A stretch of DNA of 64,000 nt from Annona cherimola. Its lineage: Eukaryota; Streptophyta; Magnoliopsida; Magnoliales; Annonaceae. Shown in pieces: positions 46,763 through 58,170 of this stretch (position 1 is its first letter; every line of letters starts with the position of its first letter). The notes beneath the pieces are model-generated. The model ran no database searches. It was not told the origin of the DNA and worked only from the letters and a program-made list of their open reading frames with translations. The translations under genes were made by a program, and so were the position numbers. The stretch lies in assembly GCA_030490835.1 (NCBI GenBank), contig CM059972.1, forward strand, positions 41,891,452-41,955,451. Direction: 5' to 3'.

Positions 46763-49731
46763 TGTGAAATCCCGATTTTAGGACCAAGTATGAAACCCTA
46801 GGGTTATAAACCCTAGGTAATGTATTAATCTTTATATGAAATATATTGATGATATTTTTGCAATATGTGGAATTAGAGGATTAAATTCCAAATTATGGAA
46901 TGTTAATTCGGATGAATAGTGCATGTGAATAGTGCACATGAATAGTGAAACGTGAATAGTAAACATGGGATTAAGGAATATGTTAAGTTAATCACTTTGG
47001 ATTAACTTAATCATAAAAGACGAAAAAGGAAGCTTCCCACTAAAGGAAAAAAGTGCTTTTTGGATTAAAATAATAATTTTTGGATTTTTATGGATTTTTG
47101 CAAGAAAATGAAGAAAAATTCATATCTTGCAATTCGGACGTTGGATTGAGATGAAATTTTTTATGAATGGCCAAAATCTTATGATGAACATGATGAGTGG
47201 TCCAAGATCTATCAAAAATCATGAATCAAGGGTCAAGATTAAACGTCATTTGAAGATAAAAAAGGTAGCCCACTTTTCATTAATTATAATTTGACTTTTG
47301 GGTTATTTTAATTAATTAAAAATCAAAAAAATTAAATGCATATCTGCAAGGAGCAGCTAGGATGTGGACATGCATGGACTTTTGGGGCAAAAATCCAATG
47401 GCCTAAAATCATCCTCATCAAGAATCAACGGTTGAGATTTAATTAGCTTAAAAATATGATTTTTAATAAATCAAAAAAATTATTAATTAAATAGGCTAGC
47501 CAGGGTGGCATGAACAGTAGCTAGGGCAGCTGCACATTGCTCAAGGGTTGCGTGGAAATTGCTTGGAAATTTTCTTGGCAAAAATATTTATAATTTAGTC
47601 TAAATTCAAGGGGGTAAATTGTAAATTCATGAAAAAATCAAATCCTATAAATAGGGGCATGGGGTGAATGACTAAAGCACACAAACCCAGCTCATTTGAG
47701 CATTTCCAACCCCCAAAATTCATTTTTGGCCTTAGAGAGAGAATGAGAGAAGGAAAGAGAGAGAAAGGCCAAGTAGGAGGAGAGTTTTTCTACTTGAGGT
47801 AAGGGAATTTTTCCCAAATTTTTTTTGGGTGTTAAGTAGGGTAGCTTAGATAATGCCTAAGCATGAAAAATAAGTGTAGTTACCATGCCAAATTGGAATT
47901 ATGCCTAAACATCGAAAATTTGGAGCGAAGATAAAGCATTCTAGAAAATAACATATGATATGTGTAAATAATGCTCCAAAATTGCTACAGAATGATTTGG
48001 GATGAATAATAATGACGGTTATGATGTTAGAATGATGATATATTAATCTCATGATTTTTGGATTTAAGGATTATACTTAAGTGAAATTATGTTGATTTTT
48101 AATATATGGAGAAAATGATTTATTTAGCCAAGTAAATGATGAGAAATTCAAAATTCATGAATTTTTTCATTATATAATAACTAAGAGCTATGTCATGGTA
48201 TTTTTTATTTTTTGAAAAAATGTCAATTTTTGGAACCCATGAACAGTAACCCATGTTGCTGTGAATAGTAACTCGGATGAACAGTACCATAAACAGTAAT
48301 CAAGAACAGTAACTATGAACACTGAACAGCGTGATTTTGGGAAAAATTAAGATTTATTTTTATAAGGATGTATGGATTTAATTTTTAAGGATTTATGGAT
48401 AAAAATCCATATAAGAAGGTAATGACCAAGTATTTATAAAGGGATAACCTCTATAAAAATGAGGTAATATGTGATCATAAAGCATGCATGGAAAGCAATC
48501 TAAGACATGGAATAGATGGATAAAATATCCAATTTCCTTGTATAGGAAGAGGAAAGGAGAAGGTTGAGGACACGGACTAAGAAGGTAAGCAAGCAAACCC
48601 TTCTGAAAATATATTTTATTCTCAAGTATTTATAAAATGTGTTTAAGGGTGGTCATCCCTATAATATTTTGAAGTGATCAATATTTATGAGTTTTATGAA
48701 AAGTCATGTCGGCATATTGATATCATGTGATGTTCATGGACATGTGCACATGTATGATGCATAATGAAGAGGCTTTGGTGGAGGTAGAAAGCGGATCAGA
48801 GGGTCCCCTTTCACTATTGCCGAGTCGTATGGGCTGTGTGCCGGTGGCGTCCTCCCAAGAGGTGGAGGTAAAACAATGTTTTGTGTGAATGAATGCATTG
48901 CATTTTCATACATAGATTGAAAAGGAAAGCATGGATTTGAAATGATGTTTTAAAGGGATGGTGTAAGTAATTCTTTACATGAGAATGACAAGTTACCTGG
49001 TGTAAGAGGTATATAATGCCGGAAAAATCAAAAGTCATGCATGTAGGAGACCAGGTAGGCTAATCAGGGTAAAGGACGTGAGGTCCCCTTGACGAGGCCA
49101 AGTCGGAGAAGCCGGTGTAATGGACCATGCTATGTGAGATGTTTCCCAAGCTAGCGTACCCACACACGAAGGTTTATGTCGGATATGGAAAGGAAGTATT
49201 TGCACATCCAATATTTATGAAATTATTTTTATGAAAAGATTTCTGTTCCGTTGGTAGTTGATCACTTGGTAAGTGTCTTCTATCGAATGGAGAGGAATGC
49301 ATTTAAATAAAAGAAAAATGCTTGCTTATTGAGTTTCGACTCATGTTTTGTTTTCCCAACCTCAGACAGGTGTAGGGAAAGCCAAGGGATGAAGGGCATG
49401 TGTTGCTAAAGGAAAAGAGAAATCTACAAAGGTTAGTAGATTTTTGTATGCATAAATGCCCTAATGGGATATAATGAAAAGGACATAGGTTGTATGAAAT
49501 TATGAAGTTATGAATAATATGAGAAGTTGATGATTTATGATGATATGGATAAGTCCATTATGAATGATGATGAGTATATGTTTATGTGAGAAAAGAAAAA
49601 GAAAGAAAAAATTTGAACGAAATCCAATTAAGTACCTGCCGCATGATCAGGGCAATAGTCCTGAGTTATGTTTACCAATCGAAAACGGTCCCAGAGGAAG
49701 GCTTCTAGGCACCTCGGTTCGGGGCGCCACA
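46763..49731 (+). repeat. 5' LTR of the LARD-like element
   Basis: TGTGAAATCCC...GGGGCGCCACA. It contains AAACCCTAGGGTTATAAACC near the start, TATAAATA at 47646, a GA leader at 47733-47780 and the TGAACAG cluster at 48240-48330. Confidence 0.85.
47646..47653 (+). promoter_or_regulatory. TATA box, 5' LTR of LARD-like element
   Basis: TATAAATA followed by 'ggggcatggggtga' and a GA-rich leader. The 3' LTR copy is at 51509-51516. Confidence 0.65.
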
Positions 49732-49736
49732 GAAAT

Positions 49737-49748
49737 TTGTATCAGAGC
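49737..49748 (+). promoter_or_regulatory. Primer binding site of the LARD-like element
   Basis: TTGTATCAGAGC, five bases after the LTR, one mismatch to the methionine-tRNA complement TGGTATCAGAGC. Confidence 0.8.
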
Positions 49749-50625
49749 AAGGATTGGTAAATAAGTGGGAGAAGGAGAAAATAAAGGATGATGAAAGGAT
49801 AGGTTTGATACCACAGAGAGTGGTAAGGATTGGTAAACAGGTGTGGAAAAAGAAAGTTAAGGATGATGATAGAAAAAGCGTGATACCACATAAGTAGGTT
49901 TCAAAGTATGATTTGATAAATAGGCCGAAATAATATCTAGATCTATATGTTTGTAAAGCTATGATGCTTTTTATGATGAGACAGGAATGGTATCATATCA
50001 AGGAATGGTAGATGAGTATAGAAAGAGTAAATGAAAATAAAGAAAAGGTATGATACCACAGGAAGTTATATCATAGCAATGATTGAGAGATAGATGTAGA
50101 AAGAATAAAGTAATGGAAGAAATAGAAATCATGATATTTATATATCATGATATAGAATTTGAATGTCATGGATCAAGGAAGAAAAGAAATTGTTTGGGAT
50201 TAATTTCTAATATTGATGCATTTGAAGATAGGTGCGAGAGGATTATCTCTCCACGATAATCATGAAAGGGATGATAAAGGCCCTTTCTGATTTACGAAAA
50301 CTGGAAAGAAAGATAAAGAAAGAAATATTTTATACTGGCTTAGTCAGTAGTCTACACTAGTATAACCTAGTTGTAGTCACTATGTAATGAAAGGGAATAG
50401 ATAAAGTTAGCAAAAGTCTCTTCTGACTTTTGAAAAAAAATGATGTTTTGATGCAAAGATAATTCTCGCTATAAAATTAAATTTACACATATATGTCATG
50501 TGTATAAGGGAAGAGAGCAGTGGATATTGACCTCTTTATTAGAGATGATTGATGATATGATAAGATAAAAATTGCGCATCAGAAGCGTGATGAAAAATGA
50601 CAAGTTTCGGGACGAAACCTATTGT
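49749..50625 (+). other. Noncoding internal domain of the LARD-like element
   Basis: Repeated purine-rich phrases occur ('gataccacag' at about 49808, 49869 and 50052, each near 'aaggattggtaaa' or 'gaatggtag'), as if a ~65-150-bp unit had been multiplied. No gag or pol motif is found in any frame. Confidence 0.65.
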
Positions 50626-50639
50626 AAGGGGGGGGAGGA
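50626..50639 (+). promoter_or_regulatory. Polypurine tract of the LARD-like element
   Basis: AAGGGGGGGGAGGA directly before the 3' LTR, preceded by 'gtttcgggacgaaacctatt', as in the Ty3 element before 5810. Confidence 0.85.
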
Positions 50640-50640
50640 T

Positions 50641-51670
50641 TATGAAACCCCGATTTTAGGACCATGTATGAAACCCTAGGGTTGTAAACCCTAGGTAATG
50701 TATTAATCTTTATATGAAATATATTGATGATATTTTTGCAATATGTAGAATTAGAGGATTAAATTGCTAATTATGGAATGTTAATTCGGATGAATAGTGC
50801 ATGTGAATAGTGCACGTGAATAAGGAAACGTGGGATTAAGGAATATGTTAAGTTAATCACTTTGGATTAACTTAATCATAAAGACGAAAAGGAAGCTTCA
50901 CACTAAAGGACAAAAGTGCTTTTTGGATTAAAATAATAATTTTCGGATTTTTATGGATTTTTGTGAAGAAAATAAAGAAAGATTCATATCTTGCAATCCA
51001 GACGTTGGATTGAGATGAAATTTTTTATGGATGGCCAAAATCTTATGATGAACATGATGAGTGGTCCAAGATCTATCAAAAATATGAATCAAGGGTCAAG
51101 ATTAAACGTCATTTGAAGATAAAAAAGGTAGCCCACTTTTCATTAATTATAATTTGACTTTTGGGTTATTTTTAATTAATTAAAAATCAAAAAAATTAAA
51201 TGCATATCTGCAAGGAGCAGCTAGGATGTGGACATGCATGGACTTTTGGGGCCAAAATCCAATGGCCTAAAATCATCCTCATCAAGAATCAACGGTTGAG
51301 ATTTAATTAGCTTAAAAATATGATTTTTAATAAATCAAAAAAATTATTAATTAAATAGGCTAGCCAGGGTGGCATGAACAGTAGCTAGGGCAGCTGCACA
51401 TTGCTCAAGGGTTGCTTGGAAATTGCTTGGAAATTTCCTTGGCAAAAATATTTATAATTTAGTCCAAATTCAAGGGGGTAAATTGTAAATTCATGAAAAA
51501 TTAAATCCTATAAATAGGGGCATGGGGTGAACGACCAAAGCACACAAACCCAGCTCATTTGAGCATTTCTAACCCCCAAAGTTCGTTTTTGGCCTTAGAG
51601 AGAGATGGAAAAAGGAAAGAGAGAGAAAGGCCAAGTATGAGGAGAGTTTTTCTACTTGAAGTAAGGGAAT
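50641..51670 (+). repeat. 3' LTR of the LARD-like element, first 1030 bp
   Basis: Starts TATGAAACCCC (the terminal TG is changed to TA) and follows the 5' LTR closely to 'gtaagggaat', where LTR R4 interrupts it. TATAAATA at 51509. Confidence 0.82.
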
Positions 51671-52912
51671 TGTGGTGCCCCAAACTTGAGCGTCACATCC
51701 TGAGCCTTACCTCGGGATCGTATTGGTTGGTAAACGTGATCAGGATTGTTGCCCTATCACACGACGGGTTTTAATGGATGTTTGTCCAATTTAATATTTT
51801 CTCATAAGGACTTGATTTCTCATATTTCCGTCTCAAACATATCTAGGTCATTCCCAACCCGTTATCATACACAAAGCATGCTGATTAAAACATTTCATCA
51901 AATACATAAATCAGATGTCATTGCATGTTCTAATCATAGTCATCAACGTAAAACATTCAAATGGTTACAATCATTCAACATAAATTATTTCATAATATAG
52001 AAGTACGAGAGTTTTTCCATGACTTTCTCAAGCTGAAACTTGCTCCTTCACCATCTCCTGTCCTTCACCTGTCTTTTGGGTTTGGAAAACAAAATCGTGA
52101 GTCGAAACTCAATAAGTAAGCTATTCGCATTTTTCAGGCAAATCATTTCAAGCAACATTATACATTTAAAATCATATTGGAAAGCAATTTATACCTTATC
52201 AAAAGGTATATCTTGAAAACATATAATCCTGTACCCATCACGAGTACGATATGCATAATGCCATATAAAAACATGAACATATATAACATATTTCCCTTAG
52301 GATGGAAGCTAGCCAGGCGACCATCCATCCACGTCATCTCCCATTTCAGAGAGGGCACTGCCGGCCTTGGGCCTATTTAAAGCGACTTGGCCACACCAAG
52401 GGGGGACAATCGGTCCGCTTATTCCCTTCAAGTGGACCTAGTACCTTGTGCACATGAACTTTTTCATAAATTCATCTTTAACATGCTAGCATGATTTTCA
52501 ATCATAAACTTGGAATCACAACATTTTTCATAGTATTTATCCAAGGAGATTTCCCAAAGTCACATTGAAGTAAAAGCATCATTTCAACACAGTTTAACTA
52601 AGGAATGACCATCCTTAAATACCTCTAAAACAATTTCAATATTTTCATCAAGCAGTTAATACAAAATCACATTTATTCAAAGCAATTTAGAAATGCAAAA
52701 ATCATTTAGAAAAATTTGCTTGCTTCCTGTGTCCCTTAGCTTTCCGACTCCGCTTTTTCTTTGCTTTTGCCTACATGAGAATAATATATTTTTTCATATA
52801 TTTATTTTTCTCATATTTCATTTAGTTTTTCAACCCATTTCATTCACATATATAATTTATTTGACTTCTCAAGTCATTATGCACATATATAGCACATTTT
52901 TACACATTTCAC
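51671..52912 (-). repeat. Minus-strand Ty3-type LTR R4, interrupted
   Basis: Begins TGTGGTGCCCC and is collinear with R1 over ~1.2 kb ('cctcgggatcgtattggttgg', 'gcgacttggccacaccaa'). It is cut near 52912 by the SIRE fragment, and the rest lies outside the window. No genes. Confidence 0.78.
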
Positions 52913-54557
52913 CGGTGATGAGTCTCACTCCAATCACACCCTACTTTGCATATACTTGATCTTAGCTACCCAAGCTCAATCAAGATTTATACAACAAGAC
53001 AATGAAATAAATGAAACTACACTTTACAGATTTGTGTAGGCAGATTTAGCTCGAGGAAGAAGTTGTAGAAGCAGCTGTGGATGAATATTGTTGAAGGCGC
53101 TAGCAACTTGAAGCTTTCTTCTTCCTTAGAATTTATACGAACCACTCAACAATGGAGAAAAGCAAATAGGAAATCTTTCTTGCACTTCTTTTCTCTCTTT
53201 GAACTTTAACGTAGTGTCTTGTGTTCTCTTGTTATTTTTTTCACGTTCATTTGAGGGTCCTTTTATAGAGGGAAGAAAATATGAACGTTGTGGAGGTGGT
53301 TGGTGCGTAATAAATGAACTCCAACGTTCGAAAATTTGACCGTTATACTCCAAGTCGAAGATGAAGTCGACTTGGCCTGCGACTTGGTTTCCAAGTCGCA
53401 CATGGAGTCGACTTGGCCTGCGACTTGGGTTCTTCAGAAACTCAAGTCTGAGACTTGGGTCGACTTGGCTTTCAGACTTTAACTCAAGTCGATCCTGAAG
53501 TCGACTTGGGTTGCGACTTGGCTTGGTCTATTGCAAAAACGCATTGATCTTCTTGAAATGTCTTGACTCTTGCAAACCATTTGAAAGCTTTGAGTCCTTG
53601 CACAATATATGTATGTTCCTTGCTTTGCTTTGGACTCACTTGGTCTTCATGACTTGGGTATTACTCCATTTGGAAGCTAGCTTGAAGATTTGCTTTGAGC
53701 TTGATAGACTTGATTTGAATGTAGAACATGATTCTTGACTTTGAATTTGACTCATTTGTTTTTCATCTTGATTCCTTGGACTTGAGTGATAAATTCACTT
53801 GAATATCTTGAAAACTGCATCTTTTAAAGTTTGAACTTCTCAAGTCGTGGATGGAGTCGACCTGGCCTGCGACTTCACCCAAGTCGCACCTGGAGTCGAC
53901 TTCGTTTGCGACTTCGTTATGTTCGTTTCCACTTTTCAACTCTGGATACTCCAAGTCGATGCTGGAGTCGACTTCGTCTGCGACTTGACTTCCCAAGTCG
54001 CAAGTGGAGTCGACTTGACCTGCGACTTCACCTGTTGCCTTTTGGGATTCATTCTCAAGTCGATATTTGAGTCGACTTTGGGATCGACTTCACCCAAGTC
54101 GAAGTCCAAGTCGACTTGGAGATCGACTTGACCTCTTTGCTTTCCTTAAATATTTAGCAAACATATTAGTACCTTTTATATACTCAAAATTAGTTCTTGT
54201 TAATCATCAAAACTCAAGATTTGGTCAATTTTATTGTTTTAAACATTGTTTCCAACAATCTTCCCCTTTTTGATGATTGACAAAACTTCATTTGAGTTGA
54301 TACCTTTCAAGCATTAATCATGTTCATATGTCTTTTGAAAAACAGAGCATTTGTCTTATAGGTCAGAGCTTTTTGAAATTCCAACCATTATATCATTTTG
54401 GCATATTGGATACCTTTCAAGCAAATCATGTTGAATACTTTATTAATCAAGCATAACATTTTAAGCAAACATAACATTCATCAAAAACATATATATATAT
54501 CAAGTTTCATTTTTACAAAATGCAATACAAAACAAAAATGAAACCTAGATACAAAAC
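52913..54557 (-). mobile_element. Truncated minus-strand SIRE element end (3' LTR plus 3' UTR)
   Basis: Bases 52913-54257 are a SIRE LTR on the minus strand. It starts at 'ggtgatgagtctcactcc' and so lacks its last ~0.35 kb, and it ends ...TTTCCAACA. Next come the reversed polypurine tract (54259-54271) and ~286 bp of 3' untranslated region, where SIRE-3 is inserted. GTCGAC blocks lie at 53345-53525 and 53840-54130, and TATAAAA (minus) at 53261-53267. Confidence 0.85.
53261..53267 (-). promoter_or_regulatory. TATA box of the minus-strand SIRE LTR
   Basis: TATAAAA on the minus strand, ~80 bp past the palindrome block, matching SIRE-3's 55592 site. Confidence 0.6.
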
Positions 54558-54684
54558 TGTTGGAAACAATGTTCAAAATAAATCAAATTGGCCAAGGATT
54601 GAGTTTTGATGATTAACAAGAACTAGTTTGAGTATATATATATATGACTAATATGTTTGCCAAGTGTTTAAGGAAAGCAGAGAA

Positions 54685-55507
54685 GTCAAGTCGATCTTCG
54701 AGTCGACTTGAACTTAGACTTGGGAGTGAAGTCGATAGTGAAGTCGACTCCACTAACGACTTCAAACAAGCCAAAACTGGACAAAGTTGAAAATGGAATT
54801 CTGACGAGTGAAGTCGCAAGCCAAGTCGACTCCACATGCGACTTGGGTAGTCAAGTCGCATACGAAGTCGACTTCAGCATCGACTTCGAAGTACACAAAA
54901 ATGTCCAGCGTTGAAATCTGGCTCCCGAAGATGCGAAGTCGCAGACGAAGTCGACTCCAAGTGCGACTTGGGCGAAGTCGCAAACCAGGTCGACTCCAAC
55001 TTCGACTTGAGAAGTTTTGAAGTCCAAGATGAAGATTCAAGCATATCCAAGACATCCATTTGAAGTTTCTCACATACAAATGAGCTTTAAAGACTATTCT
55101 TAAAGTGACTTAAGATCAAAGCAAGAATCCAAGTTCAAGTTCAAATCAAGTCTATCAAGCTCAAAGCAAATCTTCAAGCTAGCTTCCAAATGGAGTAAAA
55201 ACCAAGTCATGAAGACCCAGTGAGTCCAAAGTAAAGTAAGGAAAATACACATATTTTGCAAGAACTCAAAGCTTTCAAATGATTTACAAGACTCAAGACA
55301 TTTCAAGAAGATCAAGGCGTTTCTGCAATAGACCATGCCAAGTCGCAACCCAAGTCGACTTCAGGATCGACTTGAGTTGAAGTCTGAAAGCCAAGTCGAC
55401 CCAAGTCTCAGACTTGAGTTTCTGAAGAACCCAAGTCGCAGGCCAAGTCGACTCCATGTACGACTTGGAAGCCAAGTCGCAGGCCAAGTCGACTTCATCT
55501 TCGACTT
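54685..55507 (+). repeat. GTCGAC palindrome blocks of the SIRE-3 5' LTR
   Basis: Two blocks (54685-55015 and 55335-55507) separated by ~320 bp of ordinary AT-rich LTR. The first block reappears at 63774-64000 in the 3' LTR. Confidence 0.88.
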
Positions 55508-55591
55508 GGAGTATAACGGTCAAATTTTTGACCGTTGGAGTTCCTTTATTGCACGCCAACTACTTCTACAACGTTCATATTTTCCTCAATC

Positions 55592-55598
55592 TATAAAA
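55592..55598 (+). promoter_or_regulatory. TATA box, SIRE-3 5' LTR
   Basis: TATAAAA ~85 bp after the second palindrome block. Confidence 0.7.
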
Positions 55599-56299
55599 GG
55601 ACATTCAAATGAACGTGAGAAAGATAAGAGACACTACTCTAAAGATCAAAGAAAGAAAAGAAGTGCAAGAAAGACTTTCAAATATCTTTTCTCCATATTC
55701 GAGTGTTTCAAAGGAAGAAAGAGCTTCAAACTGCAAGTTGCTTCAACAATCATCATTCAAGCTATTTCTGATTTCTTCCTCGAGCTCAAAACTGCCTACA
55801 CAAATCTGTAAAGTGTAGTTTTTATTCATTTCTTTATTTGGTTGTATAAATCTTGATTTAGCTTGGGTAGCTAAGATCAAGTGTATGCAAAGTAGGGTGT
55901 GATTGGAGTGAGACTCATCACCTACTTGTGCAAGTGATTGTATATGCCCCCTAGAGCTTTGAATCTAGAAGAGAGCAAGTGGCTCTAGTTGTTATGCCCC
56001 CTAGAGCTTTGAATCTAGAAGAGAGCGGTGACTCTAAGTGTATTCGTGGAATACATAGTGGAACCCAAGTCACAACGGAGTGTGAGCTTGGAAGAGTGGA
56101 GTAGGGAAGGTTTGCCCGAACCACTATAAATCTTGTGTTCTACTTATTTTTACTGCTTTATCTTATTTGCTCTCCATTCGCTTAAAAAGGGGATTAACTT
56201 TTTCAAGGGGTTAAGATTTTTAAGTTTACAAAAGAAATTTTAAAGAACCCAATTCACCCCTCCCCTCTTGGGTTAGGCCATCAACTCGGGACCAACAAG

Positions 56300-56311
56300 T
56301 GGTATCAGAGC
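56300..56311 (+). promoter_or_regulatory. Primer binding site of SIRE-3
   Basis: TGGTATCAGAGC, a perfect complement to the 3' end of the initiator methionine tRNA, two bases after the LTR. Confidence 0.93.
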
Positions 56312-56345
56312 AGGTCTTTGAGTTTATCAAAGAGATCTTATTGAA

Positions 56346-58148
56346 ATGGCATCCCAATCTACTTCCGTTCCCGCATTTGCTGAAGGCCAATCCTTTACAA
56401 GGCCACCGTTGTTTGATGGGAACAATTTTGGATATTGGAAGCTTCGTATGAAGCAACTCATCATGGCTACCGATATGGACTCTTGGATTGCTATCCAAGA
56501 TGGAGTAATACTGCCTACCGATGAACGAGCTTCCAAATGGACCGATGAGGAAGTAAGAATAGTGAAGAGCAATGCCAAAGCTATGAACTCCTTATTTTGT
56601 GCTCTCACTGCTTCCGAGTATGATAGAGTATCCTCTTGCTTAACCGCCAAAGAGATATGGGATACACTAACCTCTATCTACGAAGGAACTTCTCAAGTCC
56701 AAGGGACGAGAAGGAATATTTTGATTGGAGAACTAGAGAACTTTAGAATGCTAGAAACAGAAAATATTTCTGAAATGTTTGCTAGATTCTCTAAGATTAC
56801 TAATGCTTTAAAAGGTCTTGGAAAAGCAATATCTGAATCTGAGCAGGTCATGAAGATTTTAAGAGCTCTACCCGAATCATGGACTCCAAAGATCACTGCA
56901 ATTGAAGAAGCCAAAGACCTCAACACGCTGAAGCTTGAAAACTTAATTAGCTCACTTATGTCACATGAGCTAATTAAGAAAAGGAATGAAGATCAACACA
57001 GGGGCAAAAGAGCAATTGCCTTAAAAGCCGCACAAGACACCGATGACACATCTTCTTCTCAAAATGACGACGAGATTGCTCTACTCACAAAACGATTCAG
57101 AAAATTTGTGAGGAAAGGCAAAAATTTCAGAAGCTTCAAAGAAAGAACTCCCCAAGAGAAGAAGAAAGAATCAACCAAGTGCTACCGATGCGGCGGTTCG
57201 GGACATATGCAGGCTCAATGTCCAACTCCCGAAGAAAACAAGGCAAAAGAACAAAGAAAGGATCGAGGGAACAATAGAAGATTCCAGAAATACAAAGGAA
57301 GAGGCATGTACGTAAATGATGAAGAATCTACGACGAGTAGCTTCTCAACCGATGACATAGAGGCGGAAGAATGTGCAAGAATTTGCTGCATGGCACAAAT
57401 CGAGCAAGGAGAACAAATTACCTCAACAAAAGACACAAGCAATGAAGAGGTAAGTTCCAAACTCTCCCTTTCTAATTCAAGTTATTCTTCCTCTCATGAA
57501 TGCCTCAAATGTACTGAATTAGATGAACTACAAACTGCATATGATTCATTATATGAAGAAATGAAGAAATTAGGAAGCAAGTTTACAATTAAGAAGAGAC
57601 AATGTGATGCAACAATAATTGTAAATGGTAAACTTGCAGAAAGATTAGTCAAATTGAAAGATGAAACTGAATTGCTGAAAATGAAGAACAAATCATTAAA
57701 TGAATCATTAGCTAAGTTCTCTAATCCAGGAGAAAATGTTAAAATGTTTCTGAATATGACCTCCCAAACACATAAAAGAGGTCTTGGGTATCATACATTT
57801 GAGCAAGGAGAAAGTAGCAAATCAAATGAACAAATACTTGAGAAAAATCAAACTAAAAATACATCTATATACAAGCCACAAAAGAAAAATTTTAAGTGGA
57901 CTAGAAGACCAATGATTGAACCTTTGCATGCTTGGAAACCTACTCCAAGATTACCTTTGGCTTGTAATTTCTGCAATAAGATGGGTCATAAAACTTACAA
58001 ATGTAATTTTAAGAAACTATATGACCATGGTGTTAAATTAGTTTGGGTTCCAAGAAACACAAGATTTGGGCTTTCAAAGTTAGATCAACTTAGATTAGAT
58101 TCTATTACTAACCCAAATGGACCCATAAAATGGGTACCAAGAAGATAA
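56346..58148 (+). CDS. gag: SIRE-3 Gag, 600 aa
   Basis: Structural protein that forms the particle and binds RNA. Residues ~20-220 form the copia gag region ([17 protein letters not shown], then [19 protein letters not shown], then [11 protein letters not shown]). A CCHC knuckle [14 protein letters not shown] is at residues 279-292. A likely coiled coil spans ~390-460 and a second CCHC-like motif [14 protein letters not shown] is at 540-553. The C-terminus GPIKWVPRR resembles the block that in copia polyproteins precedes protease. The stop at 58146 is in a different frame from pol. The part after residue 368 lies wholly within a possible intron (57450-58170). ATG 56346 follows the primer site by 34 bp and is shared with SIRE-2. 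Confidence 0.92.
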   Translation: MASQSTSVPAFAEGQSFTRPPLFDGNNFGYWKLRMKQLIMATDMDSWIAIQDGVILPTDERASKWTDEEVRIVKSNAKAMNSLFCALTASEYDRVSSCLTAKEIWDTLTSIYEGTSQVQGTRRNILIGELENFRMLETENISEMFARFSKITNALKGLGKAISESEQVMKILRALPESWTPKITAIEEAKDLNTLKLENLISSLMSHELIKKRNEDQHRGKRAIALKAAQDTDDTSSSQNDDEIALLTKRFRKFVRKGKNFRSFKERTPQEKKKESTKCYRCGGSGHMQAQCPTPEENKAKEQRKDRGNNRRFQKYKGRGMYVNDEESTTSSFSTDDIEAEECARICCMAQIEQGEQITSTKDTSNEEVSSKLSLSNSSYSSSHECLKCTELDELQTAYDSLYEEMKKLGSKFTIKKRQCDATIIVNGKLAERLVKLKDETELLKMKNKSLNESLAKFSNPGENVKMFLNMTSQTHKRGLGYHTFEQGESSKSNEQILEKNQTKNTSIYKPQKKNFKWTRRPMIEPLHAWKPTPRLPLACNFCNKMGHKTYKCNFKKLYDHGVKLVWVPRNTRFGLSKLDQLRLDSITNPNGPIKWVPRR

Positions 58149-58170
58149 GATTTATTTGCTTATTTTTCAG
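57450..58170 (+). other. Candidate retained intron at the gag/pol boundary
   Basis: Donor GAG|GTAAGT at 57447-57455 and acceptor TTATTTTTCAG| at 58170, with a CTAAC branch-like site at 58108-58112. The segment is 721 bp (3n+1). Gag codon 368 ends exactly at 57449, and pol is in frame from 58171, so removal would give one gag-pol frame of about 1388 codons. SIRE-2 lacks the segment, apart from a 2-base offset at the join. Unspliced RNA would give Gag only. No transcript evidence is available. Confidence 0.5.

Larger units (their letters stand above)
46763..51670 (+). mobile_element. LARD-like non-autonomous LTR element, 3' LTR interrupted
   Basis: A complete 5' LTR (2969 bp), a primer site, a 909-bp internal domain with no coding potential, a polypurine tract and the first 1030 bp of the 3' LTR. 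The two LTR starts are nearly identical except for a small deletion (the gtgaatagt repeat near 46950). It must depend on proteins of related Ty3 elements. Its 3' untranslated region is shared with the Ty3 element at the window start. Confidence 0.82.
54558..56297 (+). repeat. 5' LTR of SIRE-3
   Basis: TGTTGG...CCAACA, 1740 bp. Ten GTCGAC sites lie in two blocks (54685-55015 and 55335-55507), with an (AT)n run at 54635-54650, a TATA box at 55592, a doubled ~50-bp CCCCCTAGAGCTTTGAATCTAG unit (55946-56040), and the C-rich end block. Confidence 0.93.

Noticed and set aside
46790..46825. AAACCCTAGGGTT and TAAACCCTAGG near LTR starts (also 29620, 50665, 37450) as interstitial telomere repeats
   Set aside because: Only one or two imperfect units, fixed at the same LTR position in each copy. 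They are part of the LTR and not a telomeric array.
50041..50640. Possible decayed gag in the LARD-like interior
   Set aside because: No frame shows gag, CCHC or pol motifs. Only repeated purine-rich phrases are seen.
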